From NCBI GenBank assembly GCA_050331335.1, contig JBHJGY010000004.1, positions 1 to 64,000 on the forward strand: DNA of 64,000 nucleotides. Direction: 5' to 3'. The notes below the pieces were generated by a model. That model worked only from the letters and a program-made list of their open reading frames with translations, was not told the origin of the DNA and did not search any database. The DNA comes from Thermohalobaculum sp050331335. GTDB lineage: Bacteria; Pseudomonadota; Alphaproteobacteria; Rhodobacterales; Rhodobacteraceae. The translations under genes were made by a program, and so were the position numbers. This document shows positions 24,132 through 32,955 of the stretch, one piece after another (position 1 is the first letter of the stretch; every line of letters starts with the position of its first letter).

Positions 24132-25396
24132 CCCATCTCCTCAATGCCCGGCTGATCGACCCTGCGACTGGCTATGACGGCCCGGGCGCGATCCGCATCC
24201 GCGGCGGTGTGATCGAGGAGGTCCACAAGGGCGCCTCCCCCCGGCCCGGAGAGGGCGAAGGGGTCGACTGCGGCGGTCATGCCCTGGCACCCGGTCTGGT
24301 CGATGCGCGGGTCTTCGTCGGCGAGCCCGGCGCGCGCCACCGCGAGTCGCATCGCTCGGCGGGCGAGGCGGCCGCAGCCGGCGGCGTCACCACGCTTGTC
24401 CAGCAGCCGGACACCCAACCGCCGCTCGACGACCCTGCGCTGGTCCAGTTCACTCTCGCCCGGGCGCGCGAGGCGTCCCTCGTCCGCGTCCATGCCATGG
24501 CAGCCCTGACCCGCGGTCTCCGAGGTCAGGAGATGACCGAGCAACGGTTCCTCCTCGATGCGGGCGCCGTCGCGCTCACCGATGCGGACCATGCCGTGGG
24601 CGATGCCCGGGTCTTCATGTCCTGCCTGCGCTATGCCACCTCGACCGGCGCGCTCATCGTCCACCATCCGCAAGAGCCTGCGCTGGCCCGCGGCGCCTGC
24701 GCAACCGCCGGCGAGTTCGCCTCCCGGCTCGGTTTGCCCTCGGTCCCTGCGATCGCCGAGCGCATCCTACTGGCGCGCGATCTGGCCCTCGTCGAGGCCA
24801 CCGGCGCCCGCTACCACGCCGATCAGCTGTCGACCGCCGCAAGCCTCGGGCCGCTGGAGCGGGCAAAGGAGGCCGGGCTCGATGTCACCGCCGGGGTCTC
24901 GATCCACCACTTGACCCTGAACGAATACGACATCGCCGATTACCGTTCCTTCTTCCGTCTCGAACCGCCGCTGCGGGCCGAGACCGATCGCGCCGCGCTC
25001 GTCGAGGCCCTGGCAGCGGGTCTCATCGACCTCGTCGTCTCCTCCCACCTGCCCTGGGACGAGGAAGCCAAGCGGTTGCCTTACGAAGAGGCTGCCACCG
25101 GTGCCGTCGGTCTCGAGACCCTGCTGCCTGCGGCACTTCGGCTCGTCCATGCGGGGCATCTCAGCCTGCCCGCGCTCCTCGATCGGCTCTCCCTGGCGCC
25201 TGCCCGTCGGTTGGGGCTGCCCGGCGGGCGGCTTGCCGCAGGGGTGCCGGCCGATTTGGTCCTGTTTGATCCTGGGGCGCCCTGGGTGCTCGACCGAGCC
25301 CGGCTGCACTCCAAGTCGAAAAACACCCCGTTCGATCGCCAGCGTCTAGAGGGCCGGGTTCTCGGCACCTGGGTCGATGGCATCCGCGTGTTCTGA
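24125..25396 (+). CDS. pyrC: Dihydroorotase homologue, probably non-catalytic
   Basis: A 423-residue amidohydrolase-fold protein of the PyrC type I class, next to pyrB. Overall order is that of dihydroorotase, but the catalytic residues are changed. The usual DxHxHxREPG metal motif reads DARVFVGEPG, with both histidines lost. The usual second-shell HCE region is HHPQEP, the HHL motif is kept (GVSIHHLTLNE), and the catalytic-aspartate segment (TDHAPH) reads SSHLPWDEE. A non-catalytic role is therefore likely, like the PyrC' partner of aspartate carbamoyltransferase in pseudomonads. A true PyrC should exist elsewhere. Start is GTG at 24125. The gene symbol reflects homology only. Confidence 0.82.
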   Translation: MLTHLLNARLIDPATGYDGPGAIRIRGGVIEEVHKGASPRPGEGEGVDCGGHALAPGLVDARVFVGEPGARHRESHRSAGEAAAAGGVTTLVQQPDTQPPLDDPALVQFTLARAREASLVRVHAMAALTRGLRGQEMTEQRFLLDAGAVALTDADHAVGDARVFMSCLRYATSTGALIVHHPQEPALARGACATAGEFASRLGLPSVPAIAERILLARDLALVEATGARYHADQLSTAASLGPLERAKEAGLDVTAGVSIHHLTLNEYDIADYRSFFRLEPPLRAETDRAALVEALAAGLIDLVVSSHLPWDEEAKRLPYEEAATGAVGLETLLPAALRLVHAGHLSLPALLDRLSLAPARRLGLPGGRLAAGVPADLVLFDPGAPWVLDRARLHSKSKNTPFDRQRLEGRVLGTWVDGIRVF

Positions 25397-25407
25397 GGCG
25401 AAGCGCC

Positions 25408-26025
25408 ATGTTTCACGACATTCTGGGCTTCGACCGCGCTCTGCCTTGGCTCGCCCTTGCCTTTTCGATCGGGCTGGCCGCGGGCGCCGTTCCCATAGGG
25501 GTTTTGCTCGCCCGCGCCTTCGGGTTACAGGACCCCCGCGGCATCGGCTCGGGCAATATCGGCGCAACCAATGTTCTGCGTACCGGTCATCGGCTGGCCG
25601 CTGGCCTCACCTTTGTGCTCGACGCCGCGAAGGGTGCGGTACCGGTGTTGGTCTTTCTCTCCTGGGGCGATCTCGCCGCCCAGGCGGCGGGCCTGGGCGC
25701 CCTTCTCGGCCATTGCTACTCCCCCTGGCTGCGGTTCCAAGGCGGCAAGGGGGTCTCGACGTTGCAGGGCGTGATGCTCGCCCTCTACTGGCCGGCGGGG
25801 CTGGGTGTCGCCGCCACCTGGCTGACCGCCGTCGCCCTCACGCGCATTTCCTCGGTCGGCGGGCTTGCCGCGGCAGCATCGGCCCCGTTGTGGCTCATCG
25901 TCTTTTCCCGCTGGGAGGCGGTACAGGCCGCCAGTCTCGCCGCACTGCTGATTTGGCTTCGCCACATCGGCAATATCAGGCGGCTCGTCGCCGGCAACGA
26001 ACCTCGGATCGGCCAACGCCGCTGA
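25408..26025 (+). CDS. plsY: Glycerol-3-phosphate acyltransferase PlsY
   Basis: A 205-residue membrane protein with about five segments. It transfers acyl groups from acyl-phosphate to glycerol 3-phosphate. The three PlsY motifs are visible: GSGNIGATNVLR, GHCYSPWLRFQGGKGVST, and a late RISSVGGL with LRHIGNIRRL. It follows the dihydroorotase homologue by 11 bases and is co-oriented, probably in one unit. The sequence GAGGCGAAGCGCC just upstream of the ATG supplies a ribosome binding site. Confidence 0.92.
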   Translation: MFHDILGFDRALPWLALAFSIGLAAGAVPIGVLLARAFGLQDPRGIGSGNIGATNVLRTGHRLAAGLTFVLDAAKGAVPVLVFLSWGDLAAQAAGLGALLGHCYSPWLRFQGGKGVSTLQGVMLALYWPAGLGVAATWLTAVALTRISSVGGLAAAASAPLWLIVFSRWEAVQAASLAALLIWLRHIGNIRRLVAGNEPRIGQRR

Positions 26026-26108
26026 GCCCATCCCGTCCGGGCCGCCCCCTCGGTTAACCACAGTTTAACCATGTGCCGCTTTGCTCTGGCGATCGAGGAG
26101 GAAAGCCC

Positions 26109-27317
26109 ATGGCCGTTACCAACCCCGCCATCACCCTGCCCAACCTGCCACCGGAGCTGCCTGAGCTAAGCCAGGCGGAGCGTCTCGCCCGCTTGAGACT
26201 GGCCCGCAGCCGCAATGTCGGCCCCAGGACCTATGCCCATCTGTTGCGTCGGTTCCGAACGGCACATGATGCGCTCGAGGCCTTGCCAGAGCTCGCAGCA
26301 CGGGGAGGGGACCGGGAGTACGGGCTCTGCCCCGAAGACGTCGTGGAGGCGGAATGGCGGCGTGGGATGGAGCTCGGCGCATGTTTGAGCCTGGTCGGCG
26401 AGCCGGGCTATCCGCGCCTGCTGGCCACGATCCAAACGCCGCCGCCGGCGGTCTGGGTTCTCGGGCAGGATGCGGTGCTGGAGCGGCCCGCTGTGGCCAT
26501 CGTCGGCGCGCGCAACGCCTCCGCGCTCGGCCTGCGGACCGCAAGATCGCTGGCCCGTGAGCTCGGGGAGGCGGGACGGATTATCGTCTCCGGCCTGGCG
26601 CGCGGGATCGACGCCGTTGCCCATGAGGCGAGCCTCGAGACCGGCACCTGCGCGGTGCTTGCCGGCGGGATCGATCGTCCCTACCCGCCGGAGAACCTCG
26701 CCCTCGCCGAGCGGATTGCCGCAGACGGCGCGTTGATCTCCGAATGCCCGATCGGAACAGAGCCGACCGCCCGTCATTTTCCCAAGCGCAACCGCCTGAT
26801 TGCCGGGCTGTCAGAGGCCGTCGTCCTCGTCGAGGCGGCCAGCCGTTCCGGCTCCCTGATCACCGCGCGCTACGCCCTGGAGCAGGGCCGCGAGGTCATG
26901 GCCGTCCCTGGCTCGCCAGAGGACCCCAGGGCCGCCGGCTGCAACGGGCTGATCCGTGACGGTGCCGCCCTCGTGCGCCATGCCCAAGACGTGCTCGATG
27001 CCCTTGCCCTGCCCGCCCGGGCCGGCTTCGCGGAGGACGCGCCGGGCTTTCGGTTCGATGCGGCCGAGTTCGACGCGGAGGAGGACGGCTTCGACGCCTT
27101 GGCCGATTTCGACCCCGAGGGCCATGAGGAAGACGCAGCGCTGGCTGAGCAGGTGGTTCGGCTCTTGGGACCGCAGCCGGTTGAGATCGATGAGGTCGCC
27201 CGCGCCTGCGGGGCGCGCGCCAGCGATCTGTCCCTTGTCTTGCTCGAGCTCGAGCTGGCCGGTCGGGTGGCGCTGCTGCCAGGTGCAAAGGTCTGCCGCA
27301 TGGTCGAGGAGGGCTAA
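26109..27317 (+). CDS. dprA: DNA-processing protein DprA
   Basis: A 402-residue protein that loads RecA on incoming single-stranded DNA during transformation. The Rossmann-like core has VAIVGARNASALGLR, IIVSGLARGIDAVAHEASL, LAGGIDRPYPPENLAL, and FPKRNRLIAGLSEAVVLVEAASRSGSL-type segments. The C-terminal winged-helix-like domain (about 340-400) ends LELAGRVALLPGAKVCR. GAGGAGG lies ahead of the ATG at 26109; a GTG at 26073 is possible but weaker. No other competence gene is in the window. An acidic linker (about 310-350) joins the two domains. Confidence 0.9.
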   Translation: MAVTNPAITLPNLPPELPELSQAERLARLRLARSRNVGPRTYAHLLRRFRTAHDALEALPELAARGGDREYGLCPEDVVEAEWRRGMELGACLSLVGEPGYPRLLATIQTPPPAVWVLGQDAVLERPAVAIVGARNASALGLRTARSLARELGEAGRIIVSGLARGIDAVAHEASLETGTCAVLAGGIDRPYPPENLALAERIAADGALISECPIGTEPTARHFPKRNRLIAGLSEAVVLVEAASRSGSLITARYALEQGREVMAVPGSPEDPRAAGCNGLIRDGAALVRHAQDVLDALALPARAGFAEDAPGFRFDAAEFDAEEDGFDALADFDPEGHEEDAALAEQVVRLLGPQPVEIDEVARACGARASDLSLVLLELELAGRVALLPGAKVCRMVEEG

Positions 27318-27326
27318 GCCGCGGCG

Positions 27327-27355
27327 TTGACACCCTCTCGGCACTGACCCATGTT
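27327..27355 (+). promoter_or_regulatory. Candidate topA promoter
   Basis: A perfect TTGACA (27327-27332) is followed after 17 bases by CATGTT, a weak -10. It lies in the 89-base gap between dprA and topA, about 50 bases before the topA start. Confidence 0.3.
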
Positions 27356-27406
27356 CTGCCCTCGCGCGCCGGCAGTTCCCCGGAGCGGCGCTTAAGAGGA
27401 GCGAAT

Positions 27407-30244
27407 ATGGCAGTCGTCGTCGTGGAATCGCCGGCAAAGGCGAAGACCATAAGCGGCTATCTGGGGAATAAGCACACGGTCCTGGCATCATACGGCCATG
27501 TCCGCGACCTGCGCGACAAAGACGGCTCCGTCGATCCCGACAACGGGTTCGATATGATTTGGGACATCGATGCCAAGGCCCAGAAGCACGTGCGCGCGAT
27601 CGCCGAGGCGATGCTGGAGGAGGATGCGCTGATCCTCGCGACAGACCCTGATCGTGAGGGCGAGGCGATCTCCTGGCACCTGCTCGAAGCGCTGAAGAAG
27701 CGCCGCGCGGTTAAGAAGGACACGCCGGTCAAGCGCGTCGTGTTCAACGCAATCACCAAATCCGCCGTCACCAAAGCGATGGAAGAGCCGCGCGAGATCG
27801 ACATGCAACTTGTCGAGGCCTATCTCGCGCGCCGAGCTTTGGACTATCTCGTGGGGTTCAACCTCTCGCCCGTGCTCTGGCGAAAACTGCCTGGGGCGAA
27901 GTCCGCCGGCCGCGTGCAGTCGGTGGCGCTGCGTCTCATCGTCGAGCGCGAGATGGAGATCGAAGCCTTCCGTCCGCGCGAGTACTGGACCGTGACGGCA
28001 GAGCTCACCACCCCCGCGGGCGCGGTGTTCTCGGCGCGGCTCGTGGCGCTCGGTGGCGAGAAGCTCGACAAGTTCGCTTTGCGCGACGCGGCGGCCGCGC
28101 AGGCGGCGGTGGCGGCCGTGACATCGGCTCAACTCGCCGTGCGCTCGGTCGAGGCCAAGCCGGCGACCCGGAACCCGTTTCCGCCTTTCATGACATCTAC
28201 CTTGCAGCAGGAGGCCTCGCGCAAGCTCGGCATGGGGGCGCAGGAGACCATGCGCACCGCGCAGCGGCTCTATGAGGCGGGGCACATCACCTATATGCGG
28301 ACCGACGGGGTCGATATGGCGGCGGAGGCCGTCGCCGCCGCGCGCAGCGAGATCGGCACCCGCTACGGCCAAGACTACCTCCCCGACAAGCCTCGGATCT
28401 ACAAAACCAAGGCGAAGAACGCGCAAGAGGCCCATGAGTGCATCCGGCCGACCCGCTTCGCCGCGGCGCCCGGGGAGCTCGCGCTGGAGCGGAGCGAAGC
28501 GCGGCTCTACGAACTGATCTGGAAGCGCGCGCTGGCCTCCCAGATGGCGGCCGCTCGGTTCCGCCGCACCACGGTCGACATCGGCGATACGGCCGACAGC
28601 GTGGGTCTGCGGGCGACCGGCCAGGTCGTAATCTTCGACGGCTTCCTCAGGGCGTATGACGAGGGCAGGGACGACCGCGGCGAGGAGGACGAGGACGGCG
28701 CCCGCCTGCCGGAGATCTTGGAAGGGGCGACACTCGGCCAGGAAGCCGTCACGCCGGAGCAGCACTTTACGCAGCCGCCCCCGCGCTACACCGAGGCAAC
28801 TCTTGTGAAGCGCATGGAGGAGCTCGGGATCGGCCGTCCTTCGACCTATGCGTCGATTATTGGCACGATCCAGGATCGCGATTACATTCGCAAGGACAAG
28901 AACCGCTTGTTACCGGAGGACAAGGGTCGGCTTGTCATCGCATTCTTGATGAATTTTTTCGAGCGTTACGTTGAGTATGACTTCACTGCCGCCCTCGAAG
29001 AGCAACTTGATGACGTATCCGGCGGGCGGGATGACTGGAAGGAGGTGCTCGCGCGCTTCTGGATCGATTTCAAGGCCGCGGTCGAGGACACGACCGAATT
29101 GCGGATCACCGAGGTGCTCGAGAAGATCAACGACTTCCTGGCACCCCATCTGTTCCCTGACCCGGGCGACGGCTCCGATCCGCGCGGTTGCCCGAAATGC
29201 GGGACTGGCCGTCTCTCGATGCGCACGGCGCGGTCAGGCGGGGCCTTCATCGGCTGCTCGAACTATCCCGATTGTCGGTACACCCGGCCCTTAGGCGGCG
29301 GCGACGATGAGGCGGCCAAGCTCGACGGCAAGGAACTCGGGCTCGATCCGGAGAGTGGGCTCGCTGTCACCCTGCGGAATGGTCGCTTCGGGCCCTATGT
29401 GCAACTGGGCGAACAGGTCGGCGAAGAGAAACCCCGGCGCACGAGCCTGCCGAAGGGGCTGGCGCCCGAGACGCTCGACTACCAGACCGCGCTTGGCCTC
29501 TTGCGCTTGCCGCGGGAGATCGGCCCGCATCCCGAGGATGGCGAGATCGTCGAGGCGGGTCTCTACCGCTACGGTCCCGCCGTGCGGCATGGCAAGCTTT
29601 ATGCCCCGCTCGAGGATTGGACCGAGGCGCTGAGCGTTGGCATGAACCGCGCCGTCGAACTCCTCGCAGAGCGCAAGGCCAATCCCGGCCGCGGGCGGGC
29701 CGCACCGCAAAAGCCGCTGCGCGCGCTTGGCGAGCATCCCGAAGGCGGCGCGGTCGCTGTTATGGACGGCCGATACGGCCCTTACGTGAAATGGGAAAAG
29801 GTTAACGCGACGCTGCCCAAGGGGGTCAATCCGCAGGCGGTTACCCTCGAACAGGCCGTGCAAGTGCTCGCGGAAAAGGTCTCGGCAAAGGGCAGCAAGC
29901 CCAAGAAGGCCGCTGCAAAGAAACCGGCGACGAAATCGACGGCCGCCAAGTCCGGGGCCTCGAAATCCACGGCTGCCAAATCGGGGGCCGCGAAGACCGG
30001 CGCGGCCAAGCCCAAGCCCAAGCCCAAACCGAAGGCCGAGAGCGCCACAGCCGAGGCCGAGGCCGGTCCGGCGGTCGCGGCCAAGAAGCCAGCACGCAAG
30101 CCCCCGGCGAAGAAACCTTCGGCGAAGAAGCCCACGCCCGCTTCGAAATCGCAGGCCCGGACGAAGGCCGGCGCAGACGAGCAAGGCGCCGAGGATCCGT
30201 TGATCGAAAAGCCGGCCGGCAAGCGGCGCGCCGCCGGTGGCTGA
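27407..30244 (+). CDS. topA: DNA topoisomerase I
   Basis: A 945-residue type IA topoisomerase that relaxes negative supercoils. The TOPRIM domain has VVESPAKAKTI and ATDPDREGEAISWHL. The catalytic tyrosine is in HITYMRTDGVD (about residue 296). A four-cysteine zinc-ribbon (CPKCGTGRLS ... GCSNYPDCRYT) lies near residues 596-625, followed by two more small repeats of the toprim-C type. The last 120 or so residues are a disordered Lys/Ala/Pro/Ser tail with repeated AAKSGA and KPKPKPK units, typical of alphaproteobacterial TopA. AGAGGAGC stands just before the start. Its stop lies inside the start of rnr. Confidence 0.95.
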   Translation: MAVVVVESPAKAKTISGYLGNKHTVLASYGHVRDLRDKDGSVDPDNGFDMIWDIDAKAQKHVRAIAEAMLEEDALILATDPDREGEAISWHLLEALKKRRAVKKDTPVKRVVFNAITKSAVTKAMEEPREIDMQLVEAYLARRALDYLVGFNLSPVLWRKLPGAKSAGRVQSVALRLIVEREMEIEAFRPREYWTVTAELTTPAGAVFSARLVALGGEKLDKFALRDAAAAQAAVAAVTSAQLAVRSVEAKPATRNPFPPFMTSTLQQEASRKLGMGAQETMRTAQRLYEAGHITYMRTDGVDMAAEAVAAARSEIGTRYGQDYLPDKPRIYKTKAKNAQEAHECIRPTRFAAAPGELALERSEARLYELIWKRALASQMAAARFRRTTVDIGDTADSVGLRATGQVVIFDGFLRAYDEGRDDRGEEDEDGARLPEILEGATLGQEAVTPEQHFTQPPPRYTEATLVKRMEELGIGRPSTYASIIGTIQDRDYIRKDKNRLLPEDKGRLVIAFLMNFFERYVEYDFTAALEEQLDDVSGGRDDWKEVLARFWIDFKAAVEDTTELRITEVLEKINDFLAPHLFPDPGDGSDPRGCPKCGTGRLSMRTARSGGAFIGCSNYPDCRYTRPLGGGDDEAAKLDGKELGLDPESGLAVTLRNGRFGPYVQLGEQVGEEKPRRTSLPKGLAPETLDYQTALGLLRLPREIGPHPEDGEIVEAGLYRYGPAVRHGKLYAPLEDWTEALSVGMNRAVELLAERKANPGRGRAAPQKPLRALGEHPEGGAVAVMDGRYGPYVKWEKVNATLPKGVNPQAVTLEQAVQVLAEKVSAKGSKPKKAAAKKPATKSTAAKSGASKSTAAKSGAAKTGAAKPKPKPKPKAESATAEAEAGPAVAAKKPARKPPAKKPSAKKPTPASKSQARTKAGADEQGAEDPLIEKPAGKRRAAGG

Positions 30245-32480
30245 CCGCTTCCCAACAAAGGACGAGATCCTCGCTTGGGTGCGTGAGAACCCCCATGCGG
30301 TCGGTAAGCGGGAGATCGCGCGGGCCTTCAATCTCAAAGGGGCGGACCGCACGCTGCTCAAGCAGGTGCTCCGAGAATTGCAGGCGGAGGGCGCTGTGAT
30401 CAAGCGCCGCCGCCGCCTGGGCGCGTCGGGTCATCTGCCTCCGGTAACCGTGCTGATCGCCGAAGCGCCGGATGCCGAGGGCGATCTCTTCGCGCGGCCA
30501 AAGGACTGGGAGGAGGAAGACGCCCCGCCAGCCATCCTCTATGTGCCGCGCAAGGGTGACCCGGCGCTGGGCCCCGGCGATCGCTTCCTCGCGAAGTTGC
30601 TCCCGGTAGAGGACGCGGCGGAGCTGCGCTACGAGGCACGGCTTATCAAGAAGATCGGGTCAGGCCCCCGGCGGATGCTCGGGCTGTACCGCGAAACACG
30701 GGAGGGCGGGCGCGTCGTCTCGGTCGATAAGCGCTCGGACCGGGAGTGGCTGGTGCCGCGGGGCGCATCGGGTGGCGCGGCAGATGGCGAACTCGTCGAG
30801 GCCGAGGCCGAGGAGACGCGCCGGCTGGGTCTGCCGCGGGCCCGGGTGCTCGCCCGCCTCGGCGATCCCGGCGCACCGCGCCAGGTCTCCCTGATCGCGA
30901 TCCACCATCACCAGATCCCGCTCGACTTTCCCGCGGAGGTGGAGATGGAGGTGGCATCGGCTGCGCTGCCGCCCCTGTCGGGTCGGGAGGACCTCACCGG
31001 GCTGCCGTTGCTGACCATCGACCCCGAAGACGCCCGCGACCATGACGACGCGGTTTGCGCCCGGCCCGATGACGACCCTAACAACGCCGGCGGGCATATC
31101 GTTTGGGTGGCGATTGCAGATGTCGCGGCCTTTGTCCGCCCTGGCACTGCGCTCGACCGAGAGGCGCGGCAGCGTGGCAACTCGACCTACTTTCCCGACC
31201 GCGTGGCCCCGATGCTGCCAGAGCGGCTCTCCGCCGATCTGTGTTCGTTGCGCGAAGGCGAAGACCGGCCCTGCATGGCGCTGCGGATGGTGATCGACGC
31301 CGAAGGCCGGAAGCGCGGGCATCGTTTCCTGCGGGGAACCATGCGCAGCCGCGCCCGGCTCTCCTACGCCCAGGCTCAAGCGGCCGCAGACGGGCAGCCA
31401 GACGCCGCCACCCGCCCCCTCGCGGACGAGATTGCCGCGCTTTTCGACGCTTGGCGGGCGGTCTGGAGCGAGCGGGCGCGCCGCCAGCCCTTGGAACTGG
31501 ACCTGCCGGAGCGGCGGGTGGTGCTCTCCGAGTCGGGCGAGGTCGAGGCGATCCCGCTCCGCGAGCGTCTCGACGCCCACCGGCTCATCGAAGAGTTCAT
31601 GATCCTCGCCAATGTGTGCGCGGCCGAGACCCTGGAGGCGCATCGGCGCCCCCTGCTCTATCGGGTGCATGACGAGCCCGACCCCGAACGGCTCGATGCG
31701 CTGCGCGAGACGCTGGAGGCGTCAGGGATCCGGCTGGCAAAGGGCCAGGTGCTGCGGACCGCCGATCTCAACCGGGTTCTCGATGAAGCGCGCGCGACCC
31801 AAGCGCAGGAGCTGATCCACATGCAGGTGCTCCGCGCCCAGCAACAGGCTTTCTACGGACCGGAGAACCACGGCCATTTCGGCCTTGCCCTGCCGCGCTA
31901 TGCCCATTTCACCTCGCCGATCCGGCGCTATGCCGATCTTATCGTGCACCGGGCGTTGATCGCCGCTCTTGGGCTCGGGACCGACGGGCAGACGCCGGAA
32001 GAGGCGTTGCAGTTGCGCCAAATCGGCGAAGCGATCTCGCGCACCGAGCGACGCTCGATGGAAGCCGAGCGCGACACGGTGGACCGCTATGTCGCCGCTT
32101 ATATGGCCGAGCGCGAGGGGTCGGAATTCGAGGGGCGGATCTCGGGCGTCGGTCGCTTTGGTCTTTTCGTCAAGCTGACCGAAACGGGAGCCGACGGCTT
32201 GGTCCCTATCTCGAGCCTCGGGCGGGAGTATTTCCGTTTCGACGCCGATCGCGGGACCCTCACCGGCGAGGAGACGGGCCGCCGGCTTGGGCTCGGCATG
32301 CATGTCCGGGTGCGGCTGATCGAGGCAGCGCCGGTAACCGGCGGACTGATCCTCCAGCTGTTGGAAGCGTCGGGCGTCGCCCCGCGCTCAGGGCCCACCG
32401 GGGTGAAGCGCGGCCGCCGCAACGCGTTGGGAAAGGCGCGGATCGCCCGGGCCAAATCCACCCGCAGAGGCCGGCGCTGA
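30237..32480 (+). CDS. rnr: Ribonuclease R
   Basis: A 747-residue 3'-5' exoribonuclease of the RNB family. The N-terminal winged helix (KREIARAFNLKGADRTLLK) is followed by cold-shock domains, then the catalytic core with LLTIDPEDARDHDDAV, whose aspartates bind magnesium, and FTSPIRRYADLIVHRAL. The S1 domain near the C-terminus reads EFEGRISGVGRFGLFVKL. The tail is short and basic. It starts at GTG 30237 within the last codons of topA (8-base overlap), indicating co-translation. Degradation of structured RNA is the known role. Confidence 0.94.
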   Translation: MADRFPTKDEILAWVRENPHAVGKREIARAFNLKGADRTLLKQVLRELQAEGAVIKRRRRLGASGHLPPVTVLIAEAPDAEGDLFARPKDWEEEDAPPAILYVPRKGDPALGPGDRFLAKLLPVEDAAELRYEARLIKKIGSGPRRMLGLYRETREGGRVVSVDKRSDREWLVPRGASGGAADGELVEAEAEETRRLGLPRARVLARLGDPGAPRQVSLIAIHHHQIPLDFPAEVEMEVASAALPPLSGREDLTGLPLLTIDPEDARDHDDAVCARPDDDPNNAGGHIVWVAIADVAAFVRPGTALDREARQRGNSTYFPDRVAPMLPERLSADLCSLREGEDRPCMALRMVIDAEGRKRGHRFLRGTMRSRARLSYAQAQAAADGQPDAATRPLADEIAALFDAWRAVWSERARRQPLELDLPERRVVLSESGEVEAIPLRERLDAHRLIEEFMILANVCAAETLEAHRRPLLYRVHDEPDPERLDALRETLEASGIRLAKGQVLRTADLNRVLDEARATQAQELIHMQVLRAQQQAFYGPENHGHFGLALPRYAHFTSPIRRYADLIVHRALIAALGLGTDGQTPEEALQLRQIGEAISRTERRSMEAERDTVDRYVAAYMAEREGSEFEGRISGVGRFGLFVKLTETGADGLVPISSLGREYFRFDADRGTLTGEETGRRLGLGMHVRVRLIEAAPVTGGLILQLLEASGVAPRSGPTGVKRGRRNALGKARIARAKSTRRGRR

Positions 32481-32500
32481 TGCCATCGGGCGGCGCGGGC

Positions 32501-32848
32501 TCAGTCCTCGACCGCACGGATCAGCTTGCGCTCGAGCACGCGCAAGACCAGCCGCAACTCGTGGCCGCGCCTGAGAACGCGACCGTCCATCCCGATCACC
32601 GACCACGCCCCCTGGCGGCGCGCGTCCTTGGGGCATTTCTCGATCCGGTAGATCGGGCGCTCCGCGGCGCGGCGGAAGATCGAGAACACCGCCCGGTCGC
32701 GCAAGTGATCGATGGCATAGTCCCGCCATTCGCCGATCGCCACCATGCGCCCATAGACATTGAGGATCTGCATCAATTCCGTGCGATGGAACGCGCAGAG
32801 TTCTGGCGCTGCCGGCATGGGAAACGGGGTCGGAGGCTCGAAGCTCAT
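32501..32848 (-). CDS. DUF2794 family protein
   Basis: A 115-residue protein of the DUF2794 family, widespread in alphaproteobacteria and of unknown function. Conserved parts are MVAIGEWRDYAIDHLRD, AVFSIFRRAAERPIYRIEK and the C-terminal LRLVLRVLERKLIRAV. The start at 32848 (MSFEPPTP) matches the usual family N-terminus from memory. An ATG at 32878, with TAGGG ahead, would add ten residues including two cysteines. It is divergent from the gamma-glutamyltransferase gene and convergent with rnr. Confidence 0.8.
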   Translation of the reverse strand: MSFEPPTPFPMPAAPELCAFHRTELMQILNVYGRMVAIGEWRDYAIDHLRDRAVFSIFRRAAERPIYRIEKCPKDARRQGAWSVIGMDGRVLRRGHELRLVLRVLERKLIRAVED

Positions 32849-32955
32849 GCCACAGTATGTGCAAGCTCGTCGCGGCATGGCAACCCTACCCAGAACAGCC
32901 CGCACAGAACGGCTCACACGGCCCAGGCGGAAAAAGACGACCGAGGAGGACATAA

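Noticed and set aside
29880..30190. Lys/Ala-rich repeats at the topA 3' end as a separate gene or repeat element
   Set aside because: They are in frame with topA and are the usual disordered C-terminal tail of alphaproteobacterial TopA.
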